This document shows, piece by piece, positions 26,804-36,129 of a stretch of DNA of 64,000 nucleotides (within the stretch, counting starts at the first letter, position 1; each line of letters starts with the position of its first letter). Origin of the DNA: a bacterium HR29 (lineage in GTDB: Bacteria > Chloroflexota > Dehalococcoidia > Tepidiformales > Tepidiformaceae). The stretch is taken from contig BEIF01000001.1 of NCBI GenBank assembly GCA_002898215.1, forward strand, positions 1,029,602 to 1,093,601. The letters run 5' to 3'. A model generated the notes under the pieces. The model saw nothing but the letters and a program-made list of their open reading frames with translations, made no database searches and was not told the origin of the DNA. Both the position numbers and the translations under genes were made by a program.

Positions 26804-27360
26804 GCGGCCGGGAGTGGCCCCTCCCCGAGGTGGCCGAACGCCACACCGCCTACCGAGGCCGGCTGTTCGAGCTCCGGGTCGACCGGCTCCGCTGGCCCGA
26901 CGGCACCGAGGCCGTGCGCGAGATCGTGATCCACCCGGGGGCGGTGTGCATCGTGCCGGTGACCGCCCGGGGAACGCTGCTCCTCGTCGAGCAGTACCGG
27001 CATCCGGCAGGTGCACGGCTGCTCGAGCTCCCGGCCGGCACGCTGGAGCCGGGCGAGGACCCGGAAACGGCCGCCCGCCGGGAGCTGGAGGAGGAGATCG
27101 GGATGCGGGCCGCGGTGCTGGAGCCGCTGGGCGGGTTCTATGTCGCCCCGGGGTACACCACAGAGTACATCCACCTCTTCGCCGCCAGCGGGCTGGAGCC
27201 CTGCAGCCGGGAGCGCGACGCCGACGAGGACATCGAGGTGCTGGAGCTGACGCCGGAGGAGGCCCTCGCCGCCGTCCGCTCGGGACGCATCACGGACGGG
27301 AAGTCGATCATCGGGCTGCTCTTCTGGCGAGAGCGGAGCGGCGAACGACGGCTTCGATGA
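26800..27360 (+). CDS. ADP-ribose pyrophosphatase-type Nudix hydrolase
   Basis: A 186-residue Nudix enzyme with a complete Nudix box: Gly80, Glu86, Arg94, Glu95, Glu98, Glu99 and Gly101 ([20 protein letters not shown]). The N-terminal strand region [20 protein letters not shown] and the loop [15 protein letters not shown] resemble ADP-ribose pyrophosphatases, which cleave ADP-ribose to AMP and ribose-5-phosphate. It is translationally coupled to sigA (ATGA), which is curious but probably only cotranscription. Confidence 0.92.
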   Translation: MSGREWPLPEVAERHTAYRGRLFELRVDRLRWPDGTEAVREIVIHPGAVCIVPVTARGTLLLVEQYRHPAGARLLELPAGTLEPGEDPETAARRELEEEIGMRAAVLEPLGGFYVAPGYTTEYIHLFAASGLEPCSRERDADEDIEVLELTPEEALAAVRSGRITDGKSIIGLLFWRERSGERRLR

Positions 27361-27400
27361 CGGGCGAGCGCAGAATCGATGGATTCACGTTCGGTTTACA

Positions 27401-27430
27401 TTGAATGCCCTCGCCGGGCGGGCGTAGGAT
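27401..27430 (+). promoter_or_regulatory. Promoter of the sdhCAB operon
   Basis: TTGAAT (27401-27406), an 18-bp spacer and TAGGAT (27425-27430) give a likely start near 27437 and a 46-nt leader. A small inverted repeat GAATCGATGGATTC (27373-27386) lies just upstream of the -35 and could be an operator. Confidence 0.5.
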
Positions 27431-27482
27431 CGTGGGGGCCCGCGATGCCCGACAGCCCGCGATTCCCCCGTTGGGAGGCAGC

Positions 27483-28211
27483 ATGCTCAGCAGCTCAGCG
27501 CCGCGCGTGGTGAACCGTCGCCGCAACTACGCCGCTTGGCCGCTCGACTTCTACGCCTCGGCGGTCGGAAAGAAGGCGGTGATGGCCGTCACCGGCATCG
27601 TCCTGTTGGGATTCGTCCTCCTCCATATGCTGGGCAACCTGAAGCTGTACCAGGGTGCGGAGCACATGAACGCCTACGGGGAGTGGCTCCGCACCGTGGG
27701 CGAGCCCGCCGTCCCGAACCGCGGCCTCCTGTGGGCGGTACGCGTGGTGCTCATCGCAGCCTTCGCCCTCCACATCCACGCAGCGGCGAGCCTGACGTTG
27801 ATGAACCGGCGCGCCCGCCCCGTGGGATACCAGGGGCCGAGGAAGTACACCGCCGCGGACTACGCGGCTCGGACGATGCGCTGGAGCGGGGTGATCGTCG
27901 GTCTCTTCGTCCTCTTCCACCTGGCCGACCTCACCTGGGGGTGGGCGAACCCGAACTTCGTCGCCGGCCACCCGTACGAGAACGTCGTCGAAAGCCTCTC
28001 CCGCTGGTGGGTGGCGGGGATTTACATCGTCGCCAACGTGCTCCTGGGGATGCACATCTACCACGGGGCGTGGAGCCTGTTCCAGTCCCTCGGTTGGACG
28101 CTCGGCCGGTTCAAGCCCTGGCGGCGGGGCTTCGCCATCGCCTTCGCGGCGCTCATCGTCGCGGGGAACGTTTCATTCCCCATTGCCGTCCTGAGCGGGG
28201 CGATTTCCTAA
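27483..28211 (+). CDS. sdhC: Succinate dehydrogenase cytochrome b subunit (type B)
   Basis: A 242-residue membrane anchor with five predicted helices, matching the single-subunit dihaem cytochrome b of type-B succinate:menaquinone oxidoreductases. Conserved histidines in [32 protein letters not shown] and [10 protein letters not shown] can serve as haem ligands. ATG 27483 follows GGGAGG. It heads sdhCAB and would pass electrons from SdhA/B to menaquinone. Confidence 0.93.
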   Translation: MLSSSAPRVVNRRRNYAAWPLDFYASAVGKKAVMAVTGIVLLGFVLLHMLGNLKLYQGAEHMNAYGEWLRTVGEPAVPNRGLLWAVRVVLIAAFALHIHAAASLTLMNRRARPVGYQGPRKYTAADYAARTMRWSGVIVGLFVLFHLADLTWGWANPNFVAGHPYENVVESLSRWWVAGIYIVANVLLGMHIYHGAWSLFQSLGWTLGRFKPWRRGFAIAFAALIVAGNVSFPIAVLSGAIS

Positions 28212-28230
28212 CGGAGGAAGGAGGCGCGCC

Positions 28231-30183
28231 ATGACGACCCTCGCGGCGGAGACGTTCGAAGCCGTCGGAATCCTGGACGGGAAGGTCCCGCCCGGGCCCA
28301 TCGAGGAGAAGTGGGAGCGGCATCAGTTCGAATCGAAGCTGGTCGCGCCGCAGAACCGCCGTCGGTTCGAGATCATCGTCGTGGGCACCGGGCTGGCGGG
28401 GGCCTCGGCCGCGGCCACGTTGGGCGAACTGGGCTACAACGTGAAGGCGTTCTGCTTCCACGACACGCCGCGACGAGCGCACAGCATCGCCGCCCAGGGG
28501 GGCATCAACGCGGCGAAGAACTACAAGAACGACGGCGACAGCACCCTTCGGCTGTTCTACGACACCATCAAGGGCGGCGACTTCCGCGCTCGGGAGGCGA
28601 ACGTCTACCGCCTGGCCGAGATCTCGGTGCGCATCATCGACCACTGCGCGGCCCAGGGCGTCCCCTTCGCGCGGGAGTACGGCGGGCTGCTCGATAACCG
28701 CTCCTTCGGCGGCACCCAGGTGGCGCGCACCTTCTACGCCCGGGGGCAGACGGGCCAGCAGCTCGAGCTGGCCGCCTACCAGGCGCTAATGCGCCAGGTG
28801 GCGATGGGCCAGGTGAAGGTGTTCCCCTACACGGAGATGCTCGACCTCGTGGTGCATGAAGGCCGGGCGGTGGGGATCATCACCCGGAACCTGCTCACGG
28901 GGGAGATCGAGCGCCACAGCGCCCACGCCGTGGTCCTGGCCACCGGCGGCTACTCCAACGTGTTCTTCCTCTCCACGAACGCGAAGGGCTCGAACGCCAC
29001 AGCCATCTGGCGCGCCCACCGGCGCGGCGCGCTCTTCGCCAACCCCTGCTTCACCCAGATCCACCCGACGTGCATCCCGCAGAGCGGGGAGTACCAGTCG
29101 AAGCTCACCCTGATGAGCGAATCGCTGCGGAACGACGGCCGCATCTGGGTACCGAAGCAGAAGGGAGATCCCCGGCCGCCGAACGAGATCCCGGAGGAGG
29201 AGCGCGACTACTACCTGGAGCGGATGTACCCCTCCTTCGCCAACCTGGTGCCCCGCGACGTCGCTTCGCGGGCGGCGAAGCGGATGGTCGACGAGGGGTA
29301 CGGGGTCGGTCCCCTGCGGAACGGCGTGTACCTCGACTTCTCCGACGCGATCCGCCGGCTGGGCCGGGCAACCATCGAAGCGCGCTACGGCAACCTCTTC
29401 GAGATGTACGAGCGCATCACCGGTGAGAACCCGTACGAGGTGCCGATGCGCATCTACCCGGCACCGCACTACACGATGGGCGGCCTCTGGGTGGACTACA
29501 ACCTGATGAGCAACATCCCCGGCTTGTTCGTCATCGGGGAGGCGAACTTCTCCGACCACGGCGCGAACCGGCTGGGAGCGAGCGCCCTCATGCAGGGGCT
29601 GGCGGATGGGTACTTCATCCTGCCCGCGACCATCGCCAACGACCTCGCGCCACAGCTCGGCACGAAGCCGCTTCCCACCGACCACCCGGCGTTCGAGCGC
29701 ACCGAGTGCGAAGTGCGCGAGCGCATCGCGAAGCTCCTCTCCATCAACGGCTCGCGGACGGTGGACTGGTTCCACCGGGAGCTCGGGAAGATCCTCTGGG
29801 ATTACTGCGGGATGTCCCGGAACGCGGAGGGACTGAAGAAGGCCTGGCGGATGGTGGCGGACCTGCGGGAGGAGTTCTGGCACGACGTGAAGGTGCCGGG
29901 GAGCGCCGAAGACCTGAACCAATCGCTGGAGAAGGCGCTGCGGGTGGCCGACTTCTTCGAGCTGGGCGAGCTGATGTGTCAGGACGCCCTCCACCGGGAG
30001 GAGTCGTGCGGGTGCCACTTCCGCGAGGAGTACCAGACCCCGGACCACGAGGCGCTCCGCCGGGATGACCTCTTCGCCTACGTGGCCGCCTGGGAGTTCA
30101 CGGGCGTAGGGAAGCCGGCCCGCCTCTGGAAGGAGCCGCTCGTCTTCGAATACGTGAAGCCGACCCAGAGGAGCTACAAATGA
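28231..30183 (+). CDS. sdhA: Succinate dehydrogenase flavoprotein subunit
   Basis: A 650-residue flavoprotein that oxidises succinate to fumarate. The dinucleotide fold [10 protein letters not shown] (residues 53-62) and the covalent FAD site [11 protein letters not shown] with His84 are present. Substrate-binding and catalytic signatures HPTCIP and the C-terminal [11 protein letters not shown] are intact, and [14 protein letters not shown] follows. Length and insertions fit the type-B/fumarate-reductase-like family. ATG 28231 follows GGAGGAAGGAGG. The stop overlaps sdhB by ATGA. Confidence 0.96.
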   Translation: MTTLAAETFEAVGILDGKVPPGPIEEKWERHQFESKLVAPQNRRRFEIIVVGTGLAGASAAATLGELGYNVKAFCFHDTPRRAHSIAAQGGINAAKNYKNDGDSTLRLFYDTIKGGDFRAREANVYRLAEISVRIIDHCAAQGVPFAREYGGLLDNRSFGGTQVARTFYARGQTGQQLELAAYQALMRQVAMGQVKVFPYTEMLDLVVHEGRAVGIITRNLLTGEIERHSAHAVVLATGGYSNVFFLSTNAKGSNATAIWRAHRRGALFANPCFTQIHPTCIPQSGEYQSKLTLMSESLRNDGRIWVPKQKGDPRPPNEIPEEERDYYLERMYPSFANLVPRDVASRAAKRMVDEGYGVGPLRNGVYLDFSDAIRRLGRATIEARYGNLFEMYERITGENPYEVPMRIYPAPHYTMGGLWVDYNLMSNIPGLFVIGEANFSDHGANRLGASALMQGLADGYFILPATIANDLAPQLGTKPLPTDHPAFERTECEVRERIAKLLSINGSRTVDWFHRELGKILWDYCGMSRNAEGLKKAWRMVADLREEFWHDVKVPGSAEDLNQSLEKALRVADFFELGELMCQDALHREESCGCHFREEYQTPDHEALRRDDLFAYVAAWEFTGVGKPARLWKEPLVFEYVKPTQRSYK

Positions 30184-30980
30184 GCAGGACGATGACGTTC
30201 ACGCTGAAGGTGTGGCGGCAGGCGGGGCCCGACAGGCCGGGGCGGTTCGAGACGTACCGGGTCGACGGCATCAGCGAGCACATGTCCTTCCTCGAGATGC
30301 TCGACGTGCTGAACGAGCGCTTGGCGGCGGAGGGGAAAGAGCCCATCGCCTTTTCGCACGACTGCCGAGAAGGCATCTGCGGGAGCTGCGGCTTCATGAT
30401 CAACGGCGTGCCCCATGGCCCGCTCCCCCGCACGACCGTCTGCCAGCTCCACATGCGGCACTTCAAGGACGGCGACACCATCGTCATCGAGCCCTGGCGG
30501 GCGGCGGCGTTCCCCGTCCTGAAGGACCTCGTGGTCGACCGGAGCGCCTTCGACCGCATCATCGCCGCCGGCGGCTACATCTCCGTCAACGCCGGGTCGG
30601 CGCCGGAGGCGAACAGCGTGCGCGTGCCGAAGCCGGTGGCCGACCGCGCCTTCGACGCGGCCACCTGCATCGGCTGCGGGGCGTGTGTGGCCGCCTGTCC
30701 GAACGGCGCTGCCCAGCTCTTCACGGCGGCGAAGGTAAGCCACCTGAACCTGCTCCCGCAGGGGCAGCCCGAGCGGTGGAGCCGGGTGGTCTCGATGGTC
30801 GAGACGATGGAGCAGTACTTCGGGAGCTGCACGAACACCGGCGAATGCGAGGCGGCCTGCCCGAAGGGGATCTCCCTCGACTTCATCGCCAAGATGCACC
30901 GCGACTACATCCGGGCGAAGTTCCTCGACAAGCGCCAGCTCGCCCGGCCCATTCCGGGCGCCGAGGAAGCGGCCGTCTGA
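30180..30980 (+). CDS. sdhB: Succinate dehydrogenase iron-sulfur subunit
   Basis: A 266-residue protein carrying three iron-sulfur clusters between SdhA and SdhC. The 2Fe-2S loop is [11 protein letters not shown], and the C-terminal ferredoxin domain has [12 protein letters not shown] and [15 protein letters not shown] for the 4Fe-4S and 3Fe-4S clusters. It overlaps sdhA by 4 bases. A clear rho-independent terminator follows 21 bases after the stop. Confidence 0.96.
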   Translation: MSRTMTFTLKVWRQAGPDRPGRFETYRVDGISEHMSFLEMLDVLNERLAAEGKEPIAFSHDCREGICGSCGFMINGVPHGPLPRTTVCQLHMRHFKDGDTIVIEPWRAAAFPVLKDLVVDRSAFDRIIAAGGYISVNAGSAPEANSVRVPKPVADRAFDAATCIGCGACVAACPNGAAQLFTAAKVSHLNLLPQGQPERWSRVVSMVETMEQYFGSCTNTGECEAACPKGISLDFIAKMHRDYIRAKFLDKRQLARPIPGAEEAAV

Positions 30981-31000
30981 GCCCCCGACGCATGAATCCG

Positions 31001-31031
31001 GGGCGGCAGCGACGCGCTGCCGCCCTTTCTT
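31001..31031 (+). terminator. Rho-independent terminator of sdhCAB
   Basis: A perfect 11-bp stem (31001-31011 with 31015-31025) with a 3-nt loop ACG is followed by TTTCTTC. It ends transcription of the succinate dehydrogenase operon. Confidence 0.85.
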
Positions 31032-31081
31032 CATGGAAGGGGCCCGGCTCGTACTGTCATGTCTACTATGCCACTCCCGCA

Positions 31082-31137
31082 AATACCAGATTTTGTAGCG
31101 CGAACCGCTTGACGCCCCAAGATGTTGGGAGCAGAAT
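31082..31137 (+). promoter_or_regulatory. nrdR promoter with a possible NrdR box
   Basis: TTGACG (31109-31114), 17 bp and CAGAAT (31132-31137) form a good promoter. Ten bases upstream of the -35 the sequence TACCAGATTTTGTA (31084-31097) agrees with about nine of fourteen positions of the NrdR-box consensus, inside an A+T-rich patch. A second box at the usual 31-32-bp spacing is not convincing. Confidence 0.45.
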
Positions 31138-31192
31138 GCCGCTGTCTCGCTCAACGGCGCGAGCACGTGAGCAATTACGCCGGAGGCCGCCG

Positions 31193-31768
31193 ATGCGCTG
31201 CCCCTTCTGCCGCCACCGGGATACGCGGGTGACCGATAGCCGCATGACGGACGATGGCATCCGCCGGCGGCGGCAATGCGTCGCGTGCGGCGAGCGGTTC
31301 ACGACCCTGGAGACGGTCCAGCGGGCGGCCGTGCAGATCATCAAGCGGGATGGCCGCCGGGAGGATTTCAACCGGGAGAAGCTCCTCGCCGGGCTGCGGC
31401 GGGCCTGCACGAAACGGAACATCCCTGCCGCCGAGCTCGAGGCGATCGTCGCAGAGATCGAGGCGAAGATCATGGCGGAGGGGAAGCCGGAGGTGCCATC
31501 GTCGGTGGTGGGAGAGCTGGCGATGGACGCCCTGCGCAGGCTGGACCACATCGCCTACATCCGCTTCGCCTCGGTGTACCGCGCCTTCGCCGACCTCGAG
31601 GAGCTGAAAGAGGCGCTGCGGGCGCTCGAAGAAGGGCGCGTGCCGACAGCCGAAGAGCGGATGCTCCAGCTTCCCCTCATCGACGATTCGGGCGGAGTGG
31701 TGCCTCCCCGCCCACGGGTCGTGGCCGGCCGGGCGGCTCGACGGGCGACGGGCACCGACGGGGAGTAG
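31193..31768 (+). CDS. nrdR: Transcriptional repressor NrdR
   Basis: A 191-residue regulator of ribonucleotide reductase genes. The N-terminal zinc ribbon has MRCPFC and RRRQCVACGERFTT, and the following ATP-cone has VQIIKRDGRREDFNREKLL. The ATP-cone senses dATP/ATP, and the protein then represses reductase genes. ATG 31193 follows CGGAGG. The C-terminal tail after about residue 150 (rich in Arg, Ala, Pro) is longer than usual and probably disordered. It lies directly upstream of nrdJ, its expected target. Confidence 0.96.
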   Translation: MRCPFCRHRDTRVTDSRMTDDGIRRRRQCVACGERFTTLETVQRAAVQIIKRDGRREDFNREKLLAGLRRACTKRNIPAAELEAIVAEIEAKIMAEGKPEVPSSVVGELAMDALRRLDHIAYIRFASVYRAFADLEELKEALRALEEGRVPTAEERMLQLPLIDDSGGVVPPRPRVVAGRAARRATGTDGE

Positions 31769-31855
31769 GGAAGCGACGAGGGTGCGGGCCTCGGCCCGCG
31801 CTGGAACATCTGTTCGCATAACCCCGAACGACGCGATATGATGGAGGGACCCGAG

Positions 31856-34153
31856 ATGACGCAGCTTTCCGAGAGGCGAACCGTGGGCGACCGAGAATTC
31901 CAGTACAGCGAGATTCAGCTGAAGATCTTCCGCGACCGGTACGCCCACGACGGGGAGCAGTACCCGCACGAGGCCTGGCAGCGGGTCGCCCGCGCCGTGG
32001 CCGAGAACGAGAAGAGCGAAGAGGAGCGGCGGGTCTGGGCTGAACGCTTCCTCGACCTTCTCTGGGGCTTCCGCTACGTACCGGGCGGCCGCATCAACCA
32101 CGCCATGGGTACCGGGGCGGGGGTTACGGCTCAGAACTGCTATGTCATTCCCAGCCCCGAGGATAGCCGCCAGGGAATCATGAAGGCCCTCAACGAATGG
32201 GTCGAAATCCAATCCCGCGGGGGCGGAGTCGGTATCAACATGTCCACCCTCCGCCCGCGCGGCGAGTTCGTGCGAGGGGTGAACGGAACCTCCTCCGGAC
32301 CGGTGAACTGGGCGCAGCCCTTCGCCTTCATCTCGAAGAACGTCATCATCCAGGGCGGCAGCCGCCGCGGCGCGGCCATGATCATGCTGAACGACGACCA
32401 CCCGGACATCTTCGAGTTCATCCACGCCAAGGAGACGCCGGGCGTCCTGGAAGGATGCAACATCAGCGTCTGCATCTCCGACGCCTTCATGGAGGCGGTG
32501 AAGAACGACGGCGATTGGGACCTGAAGTTCAACGGGAAGGTGTACCGCACCATCAAGGCGCGCCAGCTCTGGGATGAGATTTGCGAAGCGGCCTGGCGGA
32601 GCGCCGAACCGGGCGTCTACTTCCTGGAGCGGGCGAACAAGGAGGCGAACTCCGGCTACTTCGAAACGCTCATCGCCACGAATCCGTGCGGTGAGCAGCC
32701 CCTCGGCCCCTACGGTGCCTGTCTGCTCGGCGCCTTCAACCTCGACGCCTTCATGGTGGAGGAGGCCGATGGCCGCTGGCGGTTCGACTTCGACACCTTC
32801 CGGAAGTACATCCCCTACGCCGTCCGCTTCAACGACAACGTCATCGACCTCTCCAACTACCCGCTCCCCGAATGCCGAGAGAGCCAGCAGCGCATCCGCC
32901 GCATGGGCATCGGGGTGATGGGCCTAGCCGACTGCCTCTTGCGGATGCAGGTCCGGTACGGCTCCGACGAATCGGTGGCCTTCACCGAGGCCGTGTTCCG
33001 CACCCTTCGGGACGAAGCGTACCGGGCGAGCGTGGAGCTGGCGAAGGAGCGCGGCCCCTTCCCTGCCTTCGCGCCTGCCTACCTCGACCGCCCCTTCATC
33101 AAGCGGCTGCCGGAGGAGATCCGGGAGGGAATCCGGAAGTACGGTATCCGCAACTGCTACCTGCTGACCCAAGCGCCCACCGGTACGACCTCCCTCCTGG
33201 CTGGCGTGAACAGTGGGATCGAACCGTACTTCGACTTCGACTACCTGCGGAGCGACCGGACGGGCCAGTACAGCGTGACTTCCCGTTGGGCGGATCTGTA
33301 CTACTCGCCGAACCGTCCCGAGTGGTTGGTGGCCGCCAACGACATCACGCCCGAGGACCATGTGCGGGTGCAGGCGGCGGCGCAGCGGTACAACGACTCC
33401 TCCATTTCGAAGACCGTGAACGCGCCGCACTGGCATACGGTCGATGATGTGAAGCGGCTGTACATGCTCGCCTATGACAGCGGGCTGAAGAGCATCAGCT
33501 ACTACCGGGACGGCTCGCGGCAGGAGCAGGTGCTGTACCACAAGAGCTCGGCGGCTGCCAAGCCGCCGGAGCCGGTCGACCCTGACGAGGCCATCCGGGC
33601 GGCCCAGGAGCTGCTGGCGCGGCACCGCCGGCCGGTGCGCCGCAGGCTTCCGGACGAGCGCCAGTCCATCACCCACAAGTTCCGCGTGGGCGAACAGGAA
33701 GGGTATATGACTGTGGGGCTGTTCGAGGACGGGACGCCCGGCGAGCTCTTCATCAACGTGAGCAAGCAGGGCTCCACGGTGAGCGGTCTGATGGACACGG
33801 TGGCCATGTTGACGAGCTACGCCCTCCAGTACGGCGTGCCGCTCACCGAGCTGGCCAGCAAGCTGAAGAACACCCGCTTCGAGCCGAGCGGGCCCACGAA
33901 CAACCCGAAGATCCCCATCGCCACGAGCATCGTCGACTACGTCTTCCGCTGGCTGGAGCTGAAGTTCGGCGGGGCGGAGGCGGCGGCCCAGCCGACCCTC
34001 ATCCCGCCCGAGCAGCTCGCCAATCCGACGGGCGTCGACCCGCACGCGAACGCCGTGCCCAGCGGCATCGGCTGCCCGGACTGTGGCGGCGTCCTCTTCT
34101 ACGCCGAGGGGTGCCTGCTCTGTCGGAACTGCGGCTACAACAAGTGCGGCTGA
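31856..34153 (+). CDS. nrdJ: Vitamin B12-dependent (class II) ribonucleotide reductase
   Basis: A 765-residue adenosylcobalamin-dependent enzyme that reduces ribonucleotides with or without oxygen. Signatures include NHAMGTGAGVTAQNCYVIPS with the first active-site cysteine, ATNPCGEQPLGPYGAC for the radical cysteine loop, APTGTTSLLAGVNSGIEP, and a C-terminal zinc-ribbon CPDCGGVLFYAEGCLLCRNC carrying the redox cysteines. The ATG at 31856 sits 7 bases after GGAGGG; the upstream in-frame ATG pair at 31838 lacks an SD. A GCGGGCC/GGCCCGC hairpin (31784-31799) separates it from nrdR. No cobalamin riboswitch fits in the short gap. Confidence 0.96.
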   Translation: MTQLSERRTVGDREFQYSEIQLKIFRDRYAHDGEQYPHEAWQRVARAVAENEKSEEERRVWAERFLDLLWGFRYVPGGRINHAMGTGAGVTAQNCYVIPSPEDSRQGIMKALNEWVEIQSRGGGVGINMSTLRPRGEFVRGVNGTSSGPVNWAQPFAFISKNVIIQGGSRRGAAMIMLNDDHPDIFEFIHAKETPGVLEGCNISVCISDAFMEAVKNDGDWDLKFNGKVYRTIKARQLWDEICEAAWRSAEPGVYFLERANKEANSGYFETLIATNPCGEQPLGPYGACLLGAFNLDAFMVEEADGRWRFDFDTFRKYIPYAVRFNDNVIDLSNYPLPECRESQQRIRRMGIGVMGLADCLLRMQVRYGSDESVAFTEAVFRTLRDEAYRASVELAKERGPFPAFAPAYLDRPFIKRLPEEIREGIRKYGIRNCYLLTQAPTGTTSLLAGVNSGIEPYFDFDYLRSDRTGQYSVTSRWADLYYSPNRPEWLVAANDITPEDHVRVQAAAQRYNDSSISKTVNAPHWHTVDDVKRLYMLAYDSGLKSISYYRDGSRQEQVLYHKSSAAAKPPEPVDPDEAIRAAQELLARHRRPVRRRLPDERQSITHKFRVGEQEGYMTVGLFEDGTPGELFINVSKQGSTVSGLMDTVAMLTSYALQYGVPLTELASKLKNTRFEPSGPTNNPKIPIATSIVDYVFRWLELKFGGAEAAAQPTLIPPEQLANPTGVDPHANAVPSGIGCPDCGGVLFYAEGCLLCRNCGYNKCG

Positions 34154-34218
34154 TCGTCGAACGATAACCAGGGTGTGCGAAGCTCGCGAGCGTTTGGGCT
34201 TCCCTCCCCTCGGACAGT

Positions 34219-34256
34219 GGTGGCCCCGCCCGGAAAGTGGCGGGGCCACCGGCTTT
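34219..34256 (+). terminator. Rho-independent terminator after nrdJ
   Basis: A perfect 12-bp stem (34219-34230 with 34239-34250) with an 8-nt loop CGGAAAGT is followed by GGCTTTTCGG. It is positioned 66 bases after the nrdJ stop. Confidence 0.75.
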
Positions 34257-34300
34257 TCGGCCCTTGTCGTACGTTCACACCTCGGTCGTACGGTCGAGGC

Positions 34301-34654
34301 GTGCTCATAGCCGGCATCGGCCCGATGCGCTTCGTCTTCGCCGGCGCCTGGCACGGGGTGCTGCGGGCTGAGCCCACAACCCCGCTCGGCCGCTTCGAGG
34401 GCGTCGACGTGTCGGCCGTGCGTGACGGCGAGCTCTGCGTGCTGGTGGTGGACCACCGGCGCGCCCCGGGACGCCCTGCGCGCGTGGAGGTATGGTTGCC
34501 CGCGGGTCCTCACGAAGGGGTGCGAGCCCTCGTCGTCGCCGCCGACGCCGCCCGCGTTTGCGCCCCTGGGCCACCGTTGAGCATCGGAGAATTCGTCGCC
34601 CGAGCCGAACGGGCGCGGGCCGGGCCGCCGGTCCCAGCCGTCGGCCCCTTCTAG
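34301..34654 (+). CDS. Small hypothetical protein
   Basis: A 117-residue protein with codon use (G/C in third positions) typical of real genes here. It has alternating strands (MRFVFAGAWHGVLRAEP, CVLVVDHRRAPGRPARVEV, LVVAADAARVC) and no motif I can name; it may be a small beta-rich domain. GTG 34301 has no SD, but a TACGGT -10 (34289-34294) lies six bases before it, so translation may be leaderless; ATG 34325 is an alternative start. It is tail to tail with miaB, overlapping 4 bases. No function is proposed. Confidence 0.55.
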   Translation: MLIAGIGPMRFVFAGAWHGVLRAEPTTPLGRFEGVDVSAVRDGELCVLVVDHRRAPGRPARVEVWLPAGPHEGVRALVVAADAARVCAPGPPLSIGEFVARAERARAGPPVPAVGPF

Positions 34655-35937
34655 ACCAACGCCAAGGCGTCGACGGGAACGCCGCGCAGCGCGAACGGCC
34701 CGGCGTGCTCGATGCGCACATCCACCAGGTCGCCGACGCGGGCCGGAGCGTCGAGGTGAACGAGCTTGCCGGTTCGCGTGCGTCCGAACGGCTGGCCACC
34801 GCGGACGCCCTCGACCAGGATCTCCTGGACAGTCCCCACGTACCGCTCGTTCAGCTCCAGGGAGATGCGGGCTTCCAGCTCTTCGACCCGGTGCAGCCGT
34901 TCCGCCTTCACGTCGGCCGGCACGTCGTCCGGGAGCTTCCGCCAGGCGATGGTCCCCGGGCGCGGCGAGTAGGCGGCCACGTGCACCTTGTCGAAGCGCA
35001 CCTCCTCGAGCAATTCGAGCGTCTGCTGGAAGTCCTCCTCCGTTTCGCCGGGGTACCCGACGATGACGTCGGTCGTGATGCCTGCCTCGGGCATGAGCTC
35101 GCGGAGCTCGCGGATCTTGGCCAGGTACTCGGCGCGGGTGTAGCCGCGCCGCATCGATTCGAGGATGCGGTCGGAACCCGACTGCACAGGAAGGGAGAAG
35201 CACTCCATCACCTTCGGCAGCTCGGCCACCGCCTCGAGGATGCGCCGCGTCATGTCCTTCGGGTACGAGGTGAGGAAGCGGATACGGGCGATGCCCTCGA
35301 CCTCCGAAACGGCGCGCATCAAGTCGCCCAGGTCCGGCTGGTCGGGCAGGTCGTGGCCGTAGGCTTCGACGGTTTGTCCGAGGAGGGTTACCTCCCGGAC
35401 TCCGTGGCTGGCGAGGAACTCCACCTCGCGGACGACGTCGGCGATCGGCCGGCTGCGCTCCCGGCCGCGGCGATAGGGAACGATGCAGTAAGTGCAGAAC
35501 TTGTTGCAGCCGTGGATGACGGGAACGTAGGCGGTCGGGCCCTCGGGGATGGCGAAGGTGGTAGGCCAGAACTCGCCCCCGAGGTCCTCGGCGGGGCCCT
35601 GCACGAGCTCGATGATCGGTTCGAACTGCTGAGGGCGGGCGAACACATCGACGAAGGGGAAGCGGCGGCGCAGGTCGTCGGTCTTCAAGCCGACCATGCA
35701 CCCCATGACGGCCACCTTCAGGTCCGGGCGCTGACGCTTGAGGAGACGAACCCGGCCGAGCTTGGAGTAGGCACGGTCTTCGGCGTGCTGGCGGACGCTA
35801 CAGGTGTTGAGGACGACGATGTCAGCTCGCTCCATGCGGTCCGCGGGGCGCAGCCCCAGTCGCTGGAAGCCGGCGGCCAGCTTCTCGCTGTCCGCCTTAT
35901 TCATTTGGCAGCCGACGGTCCAGATGTAGTACCGCAT
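34651..35937 (-). CDS. miaB: tRNA-2-methylthio-N6-dimethylallyladenosine synthase
   Basis: A 428-residue radical-SAM methylthiotransferase that modifies A37 in tRNAs reading UNN codons. The N-terminal UPF0004 domain has TVGCQMNKADSE (Cys10) and VVLNTCSVRQHAEDRAY. The radical-SAM cluster motif GCNKFCTYCIVPYRRGRERS lies near residues 143-160, and a C-terminal TRAM domain follows (VEGVRGGQPFGRTRTGKLV). The usual GQNVNSYG is GQTVEAYG here. The ATG at 35937 is preferred to an upstream ATG that would add 11 residues reaching the tRNA-Ser gene. MiaB and the MtaB/RimO relatives are separable; this one has the MiaB-type opening. Confidence 0.92.
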   Translation of the reverse strand: MRYYIWTVGCQMNKADSEKLAAGFQRLGLRPADRMERADIVVLNTCSVRQHAEDRAYSKLGRVRLLKRQRPDLKVAVMGCMVGLKTDDLRRRFPFVDVFARPQQFEPIIELVQGPAEDLGGEFWPTTFAIPEGPTAYVPVIHGCNKFCTYCIVPYRRGRERSRPIADVVREVEFLASHGVREVTLLGQTVEAYGHDLPDQPDLGDLMRAVSEVEGIARIRFLTSYPKDMTRRILEAVAELPKVMECFSLPVQSGSDRILESMRRGYTRAEYLAKIRELRELMPEAGITTDVIVGYPGETEEDFQQTLELLEEVRFDKVHVAAYSPRPGTIAWRKLPDDVPADVKAERLHRVEELEARISLELNERYVGTVQEILVEGVRGGQPFGRTRTGKLVHLDAPARVGDLVDVRIEHAGPFALRGVPVDALALV

Positions 35938-35970
35938 ACGGCCTCGCTGCCCGCCCGCCCCGGGCATCAC

Positions 35971-36063
35971 TGGCGGAGGGGGAGGGATTCGAACCCTCGG
36001 CCGGTTAAAATCACCGGCAAGCGCTTAGCAGGCGCCCGCACTCGACCACTATGCGACCCCTCC
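35971..36063 (-). tRNA. tRNA-Ser, anticodon GCT
   Basis: A 93-nt class II tRNA with an encoded CCA and discriminator G. Acceptor GGAGGGG pairs with CCCCTCC. Anticodon stem GGCGC/GCGCT surrounds loop CTGCTAA (GCT, reads AGC/AGU), and the long variable arm TTGCCGGTGATTTTAACCGG is characteristic of tRNA-Ser. It lies immediately upstream of miaB on the same strand. Confidence 0.95.
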
Positions 36064-36129
36064 ACGCCAGCCATTGTACGGGCGGCGGGAGGGTACGGTC
36101 ATTGCGATGCAACCCCCGAGGAGCCAGCC

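Noticed and set aside
31052-31066. Second NrdR box at 31-32 bp from the first
   Set aside because: Only about five of fourteen consensus positions match, no better than chance.
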